Part shown: positions 19,578-31,755 of the stretch, one piece after another
Layout: every line of letters starts with the position of its first letter
How positions within the stretch are numbered: the first letter of the stretch is position 1
NCBI GenBank assembly: GCA_030533445.1
Contig: JARPUW010000271.1
Location: 62,001 to 126,000, forward strand
Source: Cyprinodon diabolis
Lineage: Eukaryota; Chordata; Actinopteri; Cyprinodontiformes; Cyprinodontidae
Direction: 5' to 3'
Length of the DNA: 64,000 nucleotides
The notes under the pieces: generated by a model
Told to the model about the DNA's origin: nothing
Seen by the model: the letters and a program-made list of their open reading frames with translations, nothing else
Databases searched by the model: none
Made by a program: the position numbers and the translations under genes

Positions 19578-20721
19578 GGCAATGAGCAATATGCCAGAAT
19601 GTATGAGTGTGTATAAGGAAGAGGCTTTTATTCTGTAGAGTCCTTGTAGTCTTATTTTGAAAGTCTATCATGAATGTGCATCAAAAGATGGGTCACGCCC
19701 AGCAGTGATATAGAATCCATTTACAAATGTTAAATCACTGGTTTTCCATGTTATTAGGTGAATAGTTGCTGTATTACAGAGTAAATGGGAGACTTTTATT
19801 GTGAAATTTGCTCTGGGTGTGTTTTGAAAAGGTCACTAGAGTGTAATAAAAACAACCTGGAAGAGTTTGGGTCATAATGTTGAGCCATTTGCATCAATTA
19901 ATGCATTAGTATAATCTAGAGGCTTTTATTTTGTAGGGTCCCTGGAGTCTTATTTTGAAAGTCCAACAGAGTTGTGTTTATAGAAAATGTTCAGACCCGT
20001 CAATGATAGTTGATTACTTTCCAATCGTTAAATCACTCTTTTTCCATGTTATTAGGGCAGTAGATGAAGCGGAAATGGGAGGCTTTTATTTTGAAATTTG
20101 CTATAGGGTGTGTTTTAAACAGTCTCCTAGAGTCTATTCTCTAAAACGGGGTTGAGTTTGGGTCATAATATTGAGCCATATAGGGCAATAAATATATGTA
20201 AAAAATATAGAGGCTTTTATTTTGTAGGGTCCCTGGAGTCTTATTTTGAAAGTCTATCAGTGCTGAGTGGCAAGGGAAGTGTCATGGACAGCAGTCATAT
20301 AGTATCCATTTCCCAATGTTAAATCAGTCCTTTCACCCTCCATTAGATTAATATGTGCTGTTTAAAACAGCAGAGGTAAAATCTGTTTGAAGCTTGGTAA
20401 CCTTGACAACGCTTAACGAGCCTCTCACTGACACAGACAACAGCTGCACTCACTATTGGTTTCTTCTTCCCAGGCTTTTTTGTATGGGAAGAACGGCAAC
20501 GAAAACAAACGACTACTGATCAAAAACCGTATGAGTTATTCAAAAAACATTTTCACCATGAGCATCAGCAATCCTTCGACTCCAAGTATACCAACTTTGG
20601 TGTATGTGTGTCATTCAGAACAATATTTATGACGACTTGAAAACACATAGTCTGATTCGTTTCTCTCCCATCTTCAGCTCAAAAAGAATGGAGAAAGGCT
20701 GAAACTCATCGACTTTAGGTT

Positions 20722-20772
20722 GGTCTGGAGGGTTTTTAAGGAAAAGTATTAATCCTACCGTAATTCCGAAGA
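20722..20772 (+). other. Deletion junction in unit 7
   Basis: 51-bp stretch from GGTCTGGAGGG to TTCCGAAGA that is common to B1 and B4. Left flank is B1 type (TTAGGTT), right flank is C type (TATTGTGTGGGTCC). The distance between the two copies in intact units is 926 bp (for example 10890 and 11816), which equals the length missing. Confidence 0.93.
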
Positions 20773-21584
20773 TATTGTGTGGGTCCAGAGATTTCAGTCT
20801 ACAAACTGACCAAAAATGGTGACTCTAGCTATAAATATGTGGCCTTGAGGGCGAGTTTAAAATGTTTTTTTGTGTTTAAAAAACGCCTGCCTCACACTCT
20901 AGCTTTTCAGTTGCTCCACTCTAGCAGGCTGGATTTTGCTAAAACTTTGTGGCGCTTGAGGTCTGATTATACAAAAACCGTAGCAGTTATCAACATACCG
21001 TCTTCAGTTTTAAATAGACGAAGGATTTATCTACAAACTGAGCTTCAAACTGTTTTTCTAGGTGAATGTATGCTGACACAGTGAAGTGCTGTTTTTTATG
21101 CTTTTTTTTTCCTCTCCCCATTCATTTCCTATGGGATTTTTTTGCAACGTTTTCGCTAATAATTCGCAAACCTTCGGACTAATGAGAAAGTTTTATACAA
21201 GCACACATCACCCCATTGGTCCCGACGCGTGTGCCAACTTTGGGCCCGATCCGCCAAACCGTGCGGGACTAGTTACGCGCCGAAGTTTTGGGTATACGGG
21301 AGAATTATAATAACTAGAAAATTTCTAAAGAAATTTTGAGGGGGGCCACCTACTGCCCGTCTGGGGAACCGGGCCAATACGGCCCTGGCAAGTGACGTCG
21401 GGGCTCCCCAGACCAACTGCTTACGCCTTTGAGGGCTGCTGAGGGAAGGAAAGAGGGCAAGTTCATGGGCAAAGAGAGCTGTGTGCCACTTGTGCTGAAA
21501 TCTGGGAAATAGACGTGCACAGCGTATGATGCACAAGGGTAATATGGGTTGTCCATATTGAAACACAGTGGGTAAAGCCCAGTT

Positions 21585-21792
21585 GGCGGGCTTCGCCCGC
21601 CTGCGAGGAGCCATCTCAGTGAAGAAAAAAATCACCAATGGCGGGCTCTGCCCGCCTTCTAAGAGCCATTGCAGTGATGAAATCACCAATGGCGGGCTCC
21701 GCCCGCCTGCTAAGAGCCATTGCAGTGATGTAATCACCTTTGGCGGGCTCCGCCCGCCTTCTAAGAGCCATTGCAGTGATGAAATCACCAAT
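21585..21792. repeat. F array, unit 7 (4 hairpins, 208 bp)
   Basis: As the 235-bp form but without the 27-bp monomer: the third hairpin is followed directly by TTCTAAGAGCC. It probably lost one exchange step. First spacer CTGCGAGGAGCC. Confidence 0.94.
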
Positions 21793-24453
21793 GGCAATGA
21801 GCAATATGCCAGAATGTATGAGTGTGTATAAGGAAGAGGCTTTTATTCTGTAGAGTCCTTGTAGTCTTATTTTGAAAGTCTATCATGAATGTGCATCAAA
21901 AGATGGGTCACGCCCAGCAGTGATATAGAATCCATTTCCAAATGTTAAATCACTGGTTTTCCATGTTATTAGGTGAATAGTTGCTGTATTACAGAGTAAA
22001 TGGGAGACTTTTATTGTGAAATTTGCTCTGGGGTGTGTTTTGAAAAGGTCACTAGAGTCTAATAAAAACAACCTGGAAGAGTTTGGGTCATAATGTTGAG
22101 CCATTTGCATCAATTAATGCATTACTATAATCTAGAGGCTTTTATTTTGTAGGGTCCCTGGAGTCTTATTTTGAAAGTCCAACAGAGTTGTGTTTATAGA
22201 AAATGTTCAGACCCGTCAATGATAGTTGATTACTTTCCAATCGTTAAATCACTCTTTTTCCATGTTATTAGGGCAGTAGATGAAGCGGAAATGGGAGGCT
22301 TTTATTTTGAAATTTGCTATAGGGTGTGTTTTAAACAGTCTCCTAGAGTCTATTCTCTAAAACGGGGTTGAGTTTGGGTCATAATGTTGAGCCATATAGG
22401 GCAATAAATATATGTAAAAAATATAGAGGCTTTTATTTTGTAGGGTCCCTGGAGTCTTATTTTGAAAGTCTATCAGTGCTGAGTGGCAAGGGAAGTGTCA
22501 TGGACAGCAGTCATATAGTATCCATTTCCCAATGTTAAATCAGTCCTTTCACCCTCCATTAGATTAATATGTGCTGTTTAAAACAGCAGAGGTAAAATCT
22601 GTTTGAAGCTTGGTAACCTTGACAACGCTTAACGACCCTCTCACTGACACAGACAACAGCTGCACTCACTATTGGTTTCTTCTTCCCAGGCTTTTTTGTA
22701 TGGGAAGAACGGCACCGAACAAACGACTACTGATCAAAAACCGTATGAGTTATTCAAAAAACATTTTCACCATGAGCATCAGCAATCCTTCGACTCCAAC
22801 TATACCAACTTTGGTGTATGTGTGTCATTCAGAAAAATATTTATGACGAGTTGAAAACACATAGTCTGATTCGTTTCTCTCCCATCTTCAGCTCAAAAAG
22901 AATAGAGAAAGGCTGAAACTCTCATCGACTTTAGGTTGGTCTGGAGGGTTTTTAAGGAAAAGTATTAATCCTACCGTAATTCCGAAGACATTGTGTGAGT
23001 CCAGAGGTTTCAGTCTACAAACTGACCAAAAATGGTGACTGTAGCTCCAAATATGTGGCCGTGAGGGCGAGAATAAGATGTTTGATCTTAAAAAAATGGC
23101 CGCCTCACACTAAGATTTCAGCAGCTGCACTCTAGCAGGCTGCTGCAGAAGCTAACTGTCAGCTAGCTTCCAGGTGCTTACCCTCCGAACAAACGACTGC
23201 TGAGCAAAAACCGTAAAAGATATCTGAAAAATTCTTTCAGTGAAAGCAACATCTATCCTTTGTCTCAGACTGGGGTAACCTTCATGTCTGTAGGTCTTTC
23301 ACAACCCAAAACGAAGCACAAACAAAATGGTTGGCCCACCTGCTCCTCCCTTTGTTTGAACTGCAGGACCTCACTCTCACTCACCTTTTAGCTGCTAAAG
23401 CACCCCTCCGAACAAACGACTGCTGAGTAAAAACCGTAAAAGGTATCTGAAAAATTCTTTTTATCTAAGCGACAGCTATATCTTGTCTTCAATTGGAGTA
23501 ACTTTCATGGCTGTAGGTCATCTACAAACTGAATGGGAAGAGAAAGAAAAAGAAAAAACGTTTCATCACACCTAAGCTTCTAATTGAGCTAGCTGCAGCA
23601 GGTCACTGTCACTCAGCTTTCAGGTGCTTAAAATGTCCTCCGAACAAACGACTGCTGAGCAAAAACCGTATGAGTTATTCAAAAAATTTTTTCACCGTGA
23701 GCGTCAGTCATCCTTCGACTCCAACTATGCCAACTTTGGTGTATGTGTGTCATTCAGAAAAATATTTATGACGAGTTTAAAACACATAGTCTGATTCGTT
23801 TTTCTCCCCTCTTCTGCTCCAAAACCAATGAAAAACGGCTCTGATTTTCATCGACTTTAGGTCGGTCTGGAGGGTTTTTAAGGAAAAGTATTAATCCTAC
23901 CGTAATTCCGAAGATATTGTGTGGGTCCAGAGATTTCAGTCTACAAACTGACCAAAAATGGTGACTCTAGCTATAAATATGTGGCCGTGAGGGCGAGTTT
24001 AAAATGTTTTTTTGTGTTTAAAAAACGCCTGCCTCACACTCTAGCTTTTCAGTTGCTCCACTCTAGCAGGCTGGATTTTGCTAAAACTTTGTGGCGCTTG
24101 AGGTCTGATTATACAAAAACCGTAGCAGTTATCAACATACCGTCTTCAGTTTTAAATAGACGAAGGATTTATCTACAAACTGAGCTTCAAACTGTTTTTC
24201 TAGGTGAATGTATGGCGACACAGTGAAGTGCTGTTTTTTATGCTTTTTTTTTCCTCTCCCCATTCATTTCCTATGGGATTTTTTTGCGACGTTTTCGCTA
24301 ATAATTCGCAAACCTTCGGACTAATGAGAAAGTTTTATACAAGCACACATCACCCCATTGGTCCCGACGCGTGTGCCAACTTTGGGCCCGATCCGCCAAA
24401 CCATGCGGGACTAGTTACGCGCCGAAGTTTTGGGTATACGGGAGAATTATAAT

Positions 24454-24585
24454 AATAATACGCGGAATAAATATGTGCAATAGTAGTAGGTGGGCCATGC
24501 CTTCGGCATGTGGCCCCCCAATAATACGCGGAATAAATATGTGCAATAGTAGTAGGTGGGCCATGCCTTCGGCATGTGGCCCCCC
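24454..24585. repeat. 66-bp hairpin repeat, 2 copies (unit 8)
   Basis: Starts at 24454 and 24520, with no extra TAA before it. Otherwise as in unit 6. Confidence 0.95.
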
Positions 24586-24858
24586 AACTAGAAAATTTCT
24601 AAAGAAATTTTGAGGGGGGCCACCTACTGCCCGTCTTGGGAACCGGGCCAATACGGCCCTGGCAAGTGACGTCGGGGCTCCCCAGACCAACTGCTTACGC
24701 CTTTGAGGGCTGCTGAGGGAAGGAAAGAGGGCAAGTTCATGGGCAAAGAGAGCTGTGTGCCACTTGTGCTGACATCTGGGAAATAGACGTGCACAGCGTA
24801 TGATGCACAAGGGTAATATGGGTTGTCCATATTGAAACACAGTGGGTAAAGCCCAGTT

Positions 24859-25093
24859 GGCGGGCTTCGCCCGCCTGCTAGGAGCCATCTCAGTGAAGAA
24901 AAAAATCACCAATGGCGGGCTCTGCCCGCCTTCTAAGAGCCATTGCAGTGATGAAATCACCAATGGCGGGCTCCGCCCGCCTGCTAAGAGCCATTGCAGT
25001 GATGTAATCACCTTTGGCGGGCTCCGCCCGCCTGTTACCATTGGCGGGCTCCGCCCGCCTTCTAAGAGCCATTGCAGTGATGAAATCACCAAT
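24859..25093. repeat. F array, unit 8 (5 hairpins, 235 bp)
   Basis: Standard 235-bp form with intact arms; its last four hairpins coincide with window positions 1-179 at offset 24914. Confidence 0.95.
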
Positions 25094-25136
25094 GGCAATG
25101 AGCAATATGCCAGAATGTATGAGTGTGTATAAGGAA

Positions 25137-28100
25137 GAGGCTTTTATTCTGTAGAGTCCTTGTAGTCTTATTTTGAAAGTCTATCATGAATGTGCATCAA
25201 AAGATGGGTCACGCCCAGCAGTGATATAGAATCCATTTACAAATGTTAAATCACTGGTTTTCCATGTTATTAGGTGAATAGTTGCTGTATTACAGAGTAA
25301 ATGGGAGACTTTTATTGTGAAATTTGCTCTGGGTGTGTTTTGAAAAGGTCACTAGAGTGTAATAAAAACAACCTGGAAGAGTTTGGGTCATAATGTTGAG
25401 CCATTTGCATCAATTAATGCATTAGTATAATCTAGAGGCTTTTATTTTGTAGGGTCCCTGGAGTCTTATTTTGAAAGTCCAACAGAGTTGTGTTTATAGA
25501 AAATGTTCAGACCCGTCAATGATAGTTGATTACTTTCCAATCGTTAAATCACTCTTTTTCCATGTTATTAGGGCAGTAGATGAAGCGGAAATGGGAGGCT
25601 TTTATTTTGAAATTTGCTATAGGGTGTGTTTTAAACAGTCTCCTAGAGTCTATTCTCTAAAACGGGGTTGAGTTTGGGTCATAATGTTGAGCCATATAGG
25701 GCAATAAATATATGTAAAAAATATAGAGGCTTTTATTTTGTAGGGTCCCTGGAGTCTTATTTTGAAAGTCTATCAGTGCTGAGTGGCAAGGGAAGTGTCA
25801 TGTACAGCAGTCATATAGTATCCATTTCCCAATGTTAAATCAGTCCTTTCACCCTCCATTAGATTAATATGTGCTGTTTAAAACAGCAGAGGTAAAATCT
25901 GTTTGAAGCTTGGTAACCTTGACAACGCTTAACGAGCCTCTCACTGACACAGACAACAGCTGCACTCACTATTGGTTTCTTCTTCCCAGGCTTTTTTGTA
26001 TGGGAAGAACGACACCGAACAAACGACTACTGATCAAAAACCGTATGAGTTATTCAAAAAACATTTTCACCATGAGCATCAGCAATCCTTCGACTCCAAC
26101 TATGCCAACTTTGGTGTATGTGTGTCATTCAGAAAAATATTTATGACGAGTTGAAAACACATAGTCTGATTCGTTTCTCTCCCATCTTCAGCTCAAAAAG
26201 AATAGAGAAAGGCTGAAACTCTCATCGACTTTAGGTTGGTCTGGAGGGTTTTTAAGGAAAAGTATTAATCCTACCGTAATTCCGAAGACATTGTGTGAGT
26301 CCAGAGGTTTCAGTCTACAAACTGACCAAAAATGGTGACTGTAGCTCCAAATATGTGGCCGTGAGGGCGAGAATAAGATGTTTGATCTTAAAAAAATGGC
26401 CGCCTCACACTAAGATTTCAGCAGCTGCACTCTAGCAGGCTGCTGCAGAAGCTAACTGTCAGCTAGCTTCCAGGTGCTTACCCTCCGAACAAACGACTGC
26501 TGAGCAAAAACCGTAAAAGATATCTGAAAAATTCTTTCAGTGAAAGCAACATCTATCCTTTGTCTCAGACTGGGGTAACCTTCATGTCTGTAGGTCTTTC
26601 ACAACCCAAAACGAAGCACAAACAAAATGGTTGGCCCACCTGCTCCTCCCTTTGTTTGAACTGCAGGACCTCACTCTCACTCACCTTTTAGCTGCTAAAG
26701 CACCCCTCCGAACAAACGACTGCTGAGTAAAAACCGTAAAAGGTATCTGAAAAATTCTTTTTATCTAAGCGACAGCTATATCTTGTCTTCAATTGGAGTA
26801 ACTTTCATGGCTGTAGGTCATCTACAAACTGAATGGGAAGAGAAAGAAAAAGAAAAAACGTTTCATCACACCTAAGCTTCTAATTGAGCTAGCTGCAGCA
26901 GGTCACTGTCACTCAGCTTTCAGGTGCTTAAAATGTCCTCCGAACAAACGACTGCTGAGCAAAAACCGTATGAGTTATTCAAAAAATTTTTTCACCGTGA
27001 GCGTCAGTCATCCTTCGACTCCAACTATGCCAACTTTGGTGTATGTGTGTCATTCAGAAAAATATTTATGACGAGTTTAAAACACATAGTCTGATTAGTT
27101 TTTCTCCCCTCTTCTGCTCCAAAACCAATGAAAAACGGCTCTGATTTTCATCGACTTTAGATCGGTCTGGAGGGTTTTTAAGGAAAAGTATTAATCCTAC
27201 AGTAATTCCGAAGATATTGTGTGGGTCCAGAGATTTCAGTCTACAAACTGACCAAAAATGGTGACTCTAGCTATAAATATGTGGCCGTGAGGGCGAGTTT
27301 AAAATGTTTTTTTGTGTTTAAAAAACGCCTGCCTCACACTCTAGCTTTTCAGTTGCTCCACTCTAGCAGGCTGGATTTTGCTAAAACTTTGTGGCGCTTG
27401 AGGTCTGATTATACAAAAACCGTAGCAGTTATCAACATACCGTCTTCAGTTTTAAATAGACGAAGGATTTATCTACAAACTGAGCTTCAAACTGTTTTTC
27501 TAGGTGAATGTATGGCGACACAGTGAAGTGCTGTTTTTTATGCTTTTTTTTCCCTCTCCCCATTCATTTCCTATGGGATTTTTTTGCGACGTTTTCGCTA
27601 ATAATTCGCAAACCTTCGGACTAATGAGAAAGTTTTATACAAGCACACATCACCCCATTGGTCCCGACGCGTGTGCCAACTTTGGGCCCGATCCGCCAAA
27701 CCGTGCGGGACTAGTTACGCGCCGAAGTTTTGGGTATACGGGAGAATTATAATAACTAGAAAATTTCTAAAGAAATTTTGAGGGGGGCCACCTACTGCCC
27801 GTCTGGGGAACCGGGCCAATACGGCCCTGGCAAGTGACGTCGGGGCTCCCCAGACCAACTGCTTACGCCTTTAAGGGCTGCAGAGGGAAGGAAAGAGGTC
27901 AAGTTCATGGGCAAAGAGAGCTGTGTGCCACTTGTGCTGAAATCTGGGAAATAGACGTGCACAGCGTATGATGCACAAGCGTAATATCGGTTGTCCATAT
28001 TGAACCACAGTGGGTAAAGCTCAGTTGGCGTGCTCCACCCGCCTGCTAGGAGCCATTGCAGTGATGAAAAAAATCACCATTGGCGGGCTCCGCCCGCCTT

Positions 28101-28355
28101 CTAAAAGCCATTGCAGTGATGAAATCACCAATAGCGGGCTCTGCCCGCCTGCTAATAGCCATTGCAGTGATGTAATCACCATCGGCGGGCTCCGCCCGCC
28201 TGCTACCATTGGCGGGCTCCGCCCGCCTTGTAAAATCCATTGCAGTGATGAAATCACCATTGGCGGGCTCCGCCCGCCTTCTAAGAGCCATTGCAGTGAT
28301 GAAATTACAAGTGGCAATGAGCAATATGCCAGAATGTATGAGTGTGTATAAGGAA
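25137..28355 (+). repeat. Macrosatellite unit 9 (3219 bp)
   Basis: From its start to about 27782 it is nearly the same as unit 1. It then switches to a divergent E/F region: TTTAAGGGCTGCAGAGG near 27870, and six F hairpins with several stem changes. No 66-bp repeat. The boundary near 27870 looks like a conversion or exchange breakpoint. Confidence 0.97.
28027..28312. repeat. F array, unit 9 (6 hairpins, 286 bp)
   Basis: Longest F array, including one short 27-bp monomer. The first hairpin is broken (GGCGTGC / ACCCGCC) and the third left arm reads AGCGGGC. Several spacers have CCATTGGC or CCATCGGC instead of CCAATGGC, so the second hairpin is also weakened. It is the most diverged array in the window. 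Confidence 0.93.
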
Positions 28356-29232
28356 GAGGCTTTTATTCTGTAGAGTCCCTGTAGTCCTTTTTTGAAAGTC
28401 CATCATGGATGTGCATCAAAAGATGGGTCATGCCCAGCAGTGATGTAGAATCCATTTCCAAATGTTAAATCACTGGTTTTCCATGTTATTAGGTGAATAG
28501 TTGCTGTATTACAGAGTAAATGGGAGACTTTTATTGTGAAATTTGCTCTGGGGTGTGTTTTGAAAAGGTCACTAGAGTCTAATAAAAACAACCTGGAAGA
28601 GTTTGGGTCATAATGTTGAGCCATTTGCATCAATTAATGCATTAGTATAATCTAGAGGCTTTTATTTTGTAGGGTCCCTGGAGTCTTATTTTGAAAGTCC
28701 AACAGAGTTGTGTTTAGAGAAAATGTTCAGACCCATCAATGATAGTTGATGACTTTCCAATCGTTAAATCACTCTTTTTCCATGTTATTAGGGCAGTAGA
28801 TGAAGCGGAAATGGGAGGCTTTTATTTTGAAATTTGCCATAGGGTGTGTTTTAAACAGTCTCCTAGAGTCTATTCTCTAAAATGGGGTTGAGTTTGGGTC
28901 ATAATGTTGAGCCATATAGGGCAATAAATATATGTAAAAAATATAGAGGCTTTTATTTTGTAGGGTCCCTGGAGTCTTATTTTGAAAGTCTATCAGTGTT
29001 GAGTGGCAAGGGAAGTGTCATGGACATCAGTCATATACTATCCATTTCCCAATGTTAAATCAGTCCTTTCACCCTCCATTAGATTAATATGTGCTGTTTA
29101 AAACAGCAGAGGTAAAATCTGTTTGAAGCTTGGTTACCTTGACAACGCTTAATGAGCCTCTAACTGACACAGACAACAGCTGCACTCACTATTGGTTTCT
29201 TCTTCTCAGGCTTTTTTTATGGGAAGTCTGCT

Positions 29233-29461
29233 CCGAACAAAGGAGCGCTGAAGGAAAACCGTAAATGGAATCTAAAAAATTATTTCAGTCTAAGCAACAG
29301 CAATCCTTTTTCTCAGACTGGGGGAACTTTCATGTCTGTAGGTCTTTCACAACCCAAAACGAAGCACAAACAACATGGTTGGTCCCACCTGCTCCTCCCT
29401 TTGTTTTAACTGCAGCACTTCACTCTCACTCACATTTTACTGTAGCTGCTAAAGCACCCCT
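29233..29461 (+). repeat. Extra diverged B subrepeat (unit 10 only)
   Basis: Begins CCGAACAAAGGAGCGCTG and carries the B2 landmarks CTCAGACTGGGGGAAC, TCATGTCTGTAGGTC and CTGCTCCTCCC. It differs from B2 at many more positions than B2 copies differ from each other, so it is not a fresh duplicate of a neighbour. Confidence 0.88.
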
Positions 29462-31477
29462 CCGAACAAACGACTGCTGAGCAAAAACCGTAGGAGTTAT
29501 TTAAAAAACATTTTCACCATGAGCATCAGCAATCCTTCGACTCCAACTATACCAACTTTGGTGTATGTGTGTCATTCAGAAAAATATTTATGACGAGTTG
29601 AAAACACATAGTCTGATTCGTTTCTCTCCCATCTTCAGCTCAAAAAGAATAGAGAAAGGCTGAAACTCTCATCGACTTTAGGTTGGTCTGGAGGGTTTTT
29701 AAGGAAAAGTATTAATCCTACCGTAATTCCGAAGACATTGTGTGAGTCCAGAGGTTTCAGTCTACAAACTGACCAAAAATGGTGACTGTAGCTCCAAATA
29801 TGTGGCCGTGAGGGCGAGAATAAGATGTTTGATCTGAAAAAAATGGCCGCCTCACACTAAGATTTCAGCAGCTGCACTCTAGCAGGCTGCTGCAGAAGCT
29901 AACTGTCAGCTAGCTTCCAGGTGCTTACCCTCCGAACAAACGACTGCTGAGCAAAAACCGTAAAAGATATCTGAAAAATTCTTTCAGTGAAAGCAACATC
30001 TATCCTTTGTCTCAGACTGGGGTAACCTTCATGTCTGTAGGTCTTTCACAACCCAAAACGAAGCACAAACAAAATGGTTGGCCCACCTGCTCCTCCCTTT
30101 CTTTTAACTGCAGGACCTCACTCTCACTCACCTTTTAGCTGCTAAAGCACCCCTCCGAACAAACGACTGCTGAGTAAAAACCGTAAAAGGTATCTGAAAA
30201 ATTCTTTTTATCTAAGCGACAGCTATATCTTGTCTTCGATTGGAGTAACTTTCATGGCTGTAGGTCATCTACAACCTGAATGGGAAGAGAAAGAAAAAGA
30301 AAAAACGTTTCATCACACCTAAGCTTCTAATTGAGCTAGCTGCAGCAGGTCACTGTCACTCAGCTTTCAGGTGCTTAAAATGTCCTCCGAACAAACGACT
30401 GCTGAGCAAAAACCGTATGAGTTATTCAAAAAAATTTTTCACCGTGAGCGTCAGTCATCCTTCGACTCCAACTATGCCAACTTTGGTGTATGTGTGTCAT
30501 TCAGAAAAATATTTATGACGAGTTTAAAACACATAGTCTGATTCGTTTTTCTCCCCTCTTCTGCTCCAAAACCAATGAAAAACAGCTCTGATTTTCATCG
30601 ACTTTAGGTCGGTCTGGAGGGTTTTTAAGGAAAAGTATTAATCCTACCGTAATTCCGAAGATATTGTGTGGGTCCAGAGATTTCAGTCTACAAACTGACC
30701 AAAAATGGTGACTCTAGGTATAAATATGTGGCCGTGAGGGCGAGTTTAAAATGTTTTTTTGTGTTTAAAAAACGCCTGCCTCACACTCTAGCTTTTCAGT
30801 TGCTCCACTCTAGCAGGCTGGATTTTGCTAAAACTTTGTGGCGCTTGAGGTCTGATTATACAAAAACCGTAGCAGTTATCAACATACTGTCTTCAGTTTT
30901 AAATAGACGAAGGATTTATCTACAAACTGAGCTTCAAACTGTTTTTCTAGGTGAATGTATGCCGACACAGTGAAGTGCTGTTTTTTTATGCTTTTTTTTT
31001 CCTCTCCCCATTCATTTCCTATGGGATTTTTTTGCGACGTTTTCGCTAATAATTCGCAAACCTTCGGACTAATGAGAAAGTTTTATACAAGCACACATCA
31101 CCCCATTGGTCCCGACGCGTGTGCCAACTTTGGGCCCGATCCGCCAAACCGTGCGGGACTAGTTACGCGCCGAAGTTTTGGGTATACGGGAGAATTATAA
31201 TAATAACTAGAAAATTTCTAAAGAAATTTTGAGGGGGGCCACCTACTGCCCGTCTGGGGAACCGGGCCAATACGGCCCTGGCAAGTGACGTCGGGGCTCC
31301 CCAGACCAACTGCTTACGCCTTTGAGGGCTGCTGAGGGAAGGAAAGAGGGCAAGTTCATGGGCAAAGAGAGCTGTGTGCCACTTGTGCTGAAATCTGGGA
31401 AATAGACGTGCACAGCGTATGATGCACAAGGGTAATATGGGTTGTCCATATTGAAACACAGTGGGTAAAGCCCAGTT

Positions 31478-31712
31478 GGCGGGCTTCGCCCGCCTGCTAG
31501 GAGCCATCTCAGTGAAGAAAAAAATCACCAATGGCGGGCTCTGCCCGCCTTCTAAGAGCCATTGCAGTGATGAAATCACCAATGGCGGGCTGCGCCCGCC
31601 TGCTAAGAGCCATTGCAGTGATGTAATCACCTTTGGCGGGCTCCGCCCGCCTGTTAGCATTGGCGGTCTCCGCCCGCCTTCTAAGAGCCATTGCAGTGAT
31701 GAAATCACCAAT
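31478..31712. repeat. F array, unit 10 (5 hairpins, 235 bp)
   Basis: Third loop is TGC. The fifth left arm reads GGCGGTC, a stem break. TTAGCATTGGC replaces TTACCATTGGC in the short monomer. Confidence 0.94.
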
Positions 31713-31755
31713 GGCAATGAGCAATATGCCAGAATGTATGAGTGTGTATAAGGAA

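Larger units (their letters stand above)
16126..19620 (+). repeat. Macrosatellite unit 6 (3495 bp, longest)
   Basis: Carries five 66-bp repeats (18740-19069), the maximum in the window, and five F hairpins. Block A belongs to a distinct haplotype shared with units 10 and 18 (TTTAGAGAAAATG, ACCCATCAATG, TTTGCCATAG). It has private changes at 17700-17900, for example CACCCAGCTTTGAGG. Block C ends with GAGCTTTAAACTG, shared with units 15 and 16. Confidence 0.97.
19621..21835 (+). repeat. Macrosatellite unit 7 (2215 bp, internally deleted)
   Basis: Lacks 926 bp of block B. The sequence runs from B1 (GGTTGGTCTGG) directly into B4/C (GATATTGTGTGGGTCC), so the B2 and B3 subrepeats and the first part of B4 are gone. 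The junction lies in a 51-bp stretch (20722-20772) that is identical in B1 and B4. The F array has four hairpins and lacks the short 27-bp monomer. CpG to CpA at 21145 (TTTGCAACG). Confidence 0.97.
21836..25136 (+). repeat. Macrosatellite unit 8 (3301 bp)
   Basis: Exactly 132 bp longer than unit 2 because of two 66-bp repeats (24454-24585). Five F hairpins. The E block carries GTCTTGGG and GCTGACATC, as in units 2 and 6. Block D has CCATGCGGG, a CpG-to-CpA change shared with unit 11. Confidence 0.97.
28356..31755 (+). repeat. Macrosatellite unit 10 (3400 bp, extra B subrepeat)
   Basis: About 231 bp longer than unit 2. An extra, diverged B2-like subrepeat (29233-29461) sits before B1, and there is one extra TAA before E. 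No 66-bp repeat; five F hairpins, one with a broken stem. Block A shares the divergent haplotype of units 6 and 18. Confidence 0.97.

Noticed and set aside
18701..19582. 293-codon reverse frame as a protein gene
   Set aside because: Non-ATG start and made of 17- and 22-residue repeats that reflect 51- and 66-bp DNA periods. No domain, and it shortens or lengthens with copy number.
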